DNA of 8,948 nucleotides from JAQYVL01 sp964578935 (lineage in GTDB: Bacteria > Desulfobacterota > Desulfobacteria > Desulfobacterales > SURF-7), in NCBI GenBank assembly GCA_964578935.1, contig CAZOEW010000153.1:1-8948 (forward strand). The letters run 5' to 3'. The position numbers and the translations under genes were made by a program. Shown in pieces: positions 6,983 through 8,948 of this stretch; positions within the stretch are counted from its first letter, which is position 1, and the number at the start of each line of letters is the position of its first letter. Below the pieces are notes generated by a model. The model saw only the letters and a list, made by a program, of their open reading frames with translations, ran no database searches and was not told the DNA's origin.

Positions 6983-7732
6983 ATGAAAGTATTTTTCCAT
7001 AATGACTTTTACAGGGTCTACACCTCGGACCCTGCTGCCGAATCCGGCAGAATGGAGGCGGTTGTGCAGGCTATCAAATCCGAAGTGGAATTCGTGATTC
7101 CGGAACCTGCATGTGAAGAGGATATTGCGCTGGCTCACTCAAAAAATCATATCTCATACGTCAAAGAGGAAGGACTTTATGATATTTCCGCCCTTGCCGC
7201 AGGAGCCGCTGTTCAAACTGCCGCTTCAGGTCTTGCAGAACCGAGCTTCGGGCTCATACGGCCTCCGGGACACCACGCATCCGCTTCCTCCTGCTGGGGA
7301 TTCTGCTATTTCAACAACATGGCGATTGCCATTGAAGCCCTCAAAAGAGACGGGAAAATCCAATCCGCCTATATTCTTGATATCGACATGCATTATGGTG
7401 ATGGTACGGAAAATATCCTGGGAGGGAAAGACCATATCACGATTCACAACCTGAATACACATGACCGGAAAGCCTACTTAAACGAAATCAGACATGCCAT
7501 GACCGCCTGCAAAGCGGATATTATCGGAATTTCAGCAGGCTTTGATAACCACATCGAGGACTGGGGCGGCGTTCTTCATACCTCCGATTATTTTGAAATC
7601 GGCCGGATGGTCAGAGAAGCTTCCATACGATGCAATGGCGGCTGCTTTGGAATCCTTGAAGGCGGGTATAATCACGACGTGCTGGGACTGAACGTTCTAT
7701 CGCTGATCCGCGGGATGTCCGCAGAACAATAG
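6983..7732 (+). CDS. Histone deacetylase / acetylpolyamine amidohydrolase family protein, compact form
   Basis: This 249-aa protein belongs to the zinc-dependent HDAC/AcuC/acetylpolyamine amidohydrolase superfamily, which removes acetyl groups from lysines, polyamines or similar amines. The active-site signatures are all present: RPPGHHA (93-99) with the His97-His98 charge-relay pair, GFCYFNN (106-112), DIDMHYGDGT (133-142) with zinc ligands Asp135 and His137, SAGFDNH (184-190) with zinc ligand Asp188, and LEGGYN (225-230) with catalytic Tyr229. It should therefore be active. It is cytoplasmic (no signal peptide). It is roughly 100 residues shorter than AcuC, HDLP or Bordetella-type enzymes. 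The missing part includes the PGTG...E.G.G.G loop region that normally lies between the D-x-H motif and the GFD motif; only about 42 residues separate them here. The substrate is unknown. It follows a small unknown gene and converges on the FN3/LamG gene. Confidence 0.93.
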   Translation: MKVFFHNDFYRVYTSDPAAESGRMEAVVQAIKSEVEFVIPEPACEEDIALAHSKNHISYVKEEGLYDISALAAGAAVQTAASGLAEPSFGLIRPPGHHASASSCWGFCYFNNMAIAIEALKRDGKIQSAYILDIDMHYGDGTENILGGKDHITIHNLNTHDRKAYLNEIRHAMTACKADIIGISAGFDNHIEDWGGVLHTSDYFEIGRMVREASIRCNGGCFGILEGGYNHDVLGLNVLSLIRGMSAEQ

Positions 7733-7740
7733 ACGCTATT
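7728..7740. repeat. Stop-codon palindrome between convergent genes
   Basis: AATAG-ACG-CTATT is a 5-bp inverted repeat whose arms carry the TAG stop of the deacetylase gene (7730-7732) and the TAG stop of the convergent gene (7738-7736). The stops are only 3 nt apart and no GC-rich hairpin with a T run is seen near them, so transcripts of the two genes probably overlap. Confidence 0.6.
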
Positions 7741-8948
7741 CCGCTGCTGAACCGATTCCCCATTTGTTATTCAGATAATGGCGCATCCGCTCGGTTTCCG
7801 CGTCATCCAGCCTTCGATCAAACACGATGAATTCGAACAGTTCTCCGTCGATGAATACCGCATCCTGCCCGCTTCCTTCTGTCTCTTCGGAAGCCCCCAA
7901 AACAAAACCGGTTACGGTTTCAGGCTGGATAAAATTATACACAGAATAGGATTCGCCACCAATTGAAAAAACAGCAACATTTTCATCGGTTATCCTGCCG
8001 AATTGCAGTGATGCCGCAAAAGGTGATGATACTGCCGGGATACTCAGCAGATCGTTCCAGGATGTTTTAACGACAAACCGGGCCTCTCCGGAATCAGCCT
8101 CCTGAAAAAGGCCCGCGTAACCACCGGAAGAGTCCCTGCCAATAAAATAACAGCCAGCCGGATTGATAGTGTCGTCTATACTTCTCCCACTGTCTGCCGC
8201 GATAAAAACCGTATACGCGGATGAAAAAACAGAACTGTCCATATCCGCCCCAAGCCTGATCACCATGCTGCTCTGGTTACTGCTGTCAAACCTGACCGCG
8301 CTGAGGCTGTTGATGAGGTCCACGGGTACGGCAACGGGTTGTCGGTCAAAGACCGGCTGCTGGGCATGATTCCCCATACCGCTTTTATCAGCCCATACCT
8401 CAACCGGGCCTTCAAAATCATCTCCATTCCCGGTAATGTCGGACCCGTCAAGCCACACCAGCAGATGGCCATCGCTTCCGATCGATAGCGGAGCATCCGC
8501 GTCCATCACAATGGGAATCTCGCCATCATTATCCTCAACCGCCATCACGGCCCTGTCTATGGCAGCAGCGCTTTGAGAAAAATCCTCCAGGGTCTTGACG
8601 CTTGCCCGGTTGTAGTTTGATTCATAACCATCTGCATCTCTTACCGTAACAATAAAATAATAATTTGTTTTACTATCCAGTCCTTCAATATTGTATGTGG
8701 AAATGTTTTTTGTCCATGTCATATTTTGAAGGGATTCTGAGCCGGATATTCGATACTCCAATTCAGTTGAACTGGTTCTGTAGTCGGTTGCGGGGTCCCA
8801 GCTCAGGGTGCAGGACGTGGTTCCCACATTGCTGACCGACACGTTGCCCAGCCCGCCGGGAATCGGCGCCTGTGACACGGTCAGATAAACGGATTTATTG
8901 TCATATTCATCTCTTACAATGACATTGAAAAAATCGACCTCCGGACTC
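7736..8948 (-). CDS. Large FN3/LamG-domain protein, C-terminal part (5' end outside the window)
   Basis: The frame stays open to the window edge, so this is the last 403 residues of a longer protein. The GTG at 8878-8876 is internal: the 23 codons before it read on with a domain end containing FFNVIVRDEYDNKSVYLTV. That resembles the end of the next domain (YYFIVTVRDADGYES), so at least two FN3-like repeats are likely. In visible-fragment numbering, a fibronectin type III domain spans about 29-120 (TLSWDPATDY, LEYRIS, then GLDSKTNYYFIVTVRDADG). An acidic linker follows, then a LamG/concanavalin-like jelly roll at about 161-398, with LVWLDGSD (163-170), VWADKSGMGNHAQQ (184-197) and the characteristic ending FEFIVFDRRLDDAETERM to YLNNKWGIG. 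This architecture is typical of secreted or surface-attached adhesion or carbohydrate-binding proteins. No catalytic domain is visible in this part, and no C-terminal sorting signal follows the jelly roll. Confidence 0.88.
   Translation of the reverse strand, partial: SPEVDFFNVIVRDEYDNKSVYLTVSQAPIPGGLGNVSVSNVGTTSCTLSWDPATDYRTSSTELEYRISGSESLQNMTWTKNISTYNIEGLDSKTNYYFIVTVRDADGYESNYNRASVKTLEDFSQSAAAIDRAVMAVEDNDGEIPIVMDADAPLSIGSDGHLLVWLDGSDITGNGDDFEGPVEVWADKSGMGNHAQQPVFDRQPVAVPVDLINSLSAVRFDSSNQSSMVIRLGADMDSSVFSSAYTVFIAADSGRSIDDTINPAGCYFIGRDSSGGYAGLFQEADSGEARFVVKTSWNDLLSIPAVSSPFAASLQFGRITDENVAVFSIGGESYSVYNFIQPETVTGFVLGASEETEGSGQDAVFIDGELFEFIVFDRRLDDAETERMRHYLNNKWGIGSAAE

Noticed and set aside
7736..8878. 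GTG at 8878-8876 as the true start of the FN3/LamG gene
   Set aside because: The frame stays open for 23 more codons to the window edge and those codons encode the end of another FN3-like domain, so the gene starts outside the window.

Overview
The window looks like chromosomal DNA from a Gram-negative bacterium of moderate GC. A tripartite efflux system with an outer-membrane lipoprotein requires two membranes. The mix of a compact class II-type histone deacetylase-like enzyme, a CecR-type TetR regulator and a large FN3/LamG-type secreted protein fits a deltaproteobacterium (Desulfobacterota) best, but this is inference from gene style, not a database match.

Bases 37-6487, minus strand: a four-gene efflux operon read from right to left in the order TetR-family repressor, outer-membrane factor (OMF), membrane fusion protein (MFP), RND pump. 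The genes are tightly packed. The repressor stop overlaps the OMF GTG start (GTGA), the OMF and MFP are 15 nt apart, and the MFP stop overlaps the RND ATG (ATGA). Upstream of the repressor there is a clear promoter, TTGACA-N17-TACATT, whose 17-bp spacer contains the 12-bp perfect palindrome AAACGATCGTTT. This is a good candidate for the repressor's own operator. The pump would therefore be an autorepressed, inducible exporter: RND pump in the inner membrane, MFP in the periplasm and OMF channel in the outer membrane.

Bases 6488-6723: an intergenic region between divergent units. It holds the efflux promoter/operator on the minus strand and, on the plus strand, a weaker candidate promoter followed by a 7-bp inverted repeat.

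Bases 6724-7732, plus strand: a small 67-aa unrecognised protein followed after 55 nt by a compact 249-aa histone-deacetylase/acetylpolyamine-amidohydrolase-family protein with all recognisable zinc and catalytic motifs. They are probably co-transcribed.

Bases 7736-8948, minus strand: the C-terminal part of a large, probably extracellular protein with at least one complete FN3 domain and a C-terminal LamG/concanavalin-like domain. It runs off the right edge. It converges tail-to-tail with the deacetylase gene, with only 3 nt between stop codons.

I saw no RNA gene, CRISPR array, insertion sequence or attachment site. Most of the window is ordinary. The points most worth a second look are the operator placement, the loop-deleted deacetylase with its small partner, and the Lys-less proton-relay motif in the RND pump.
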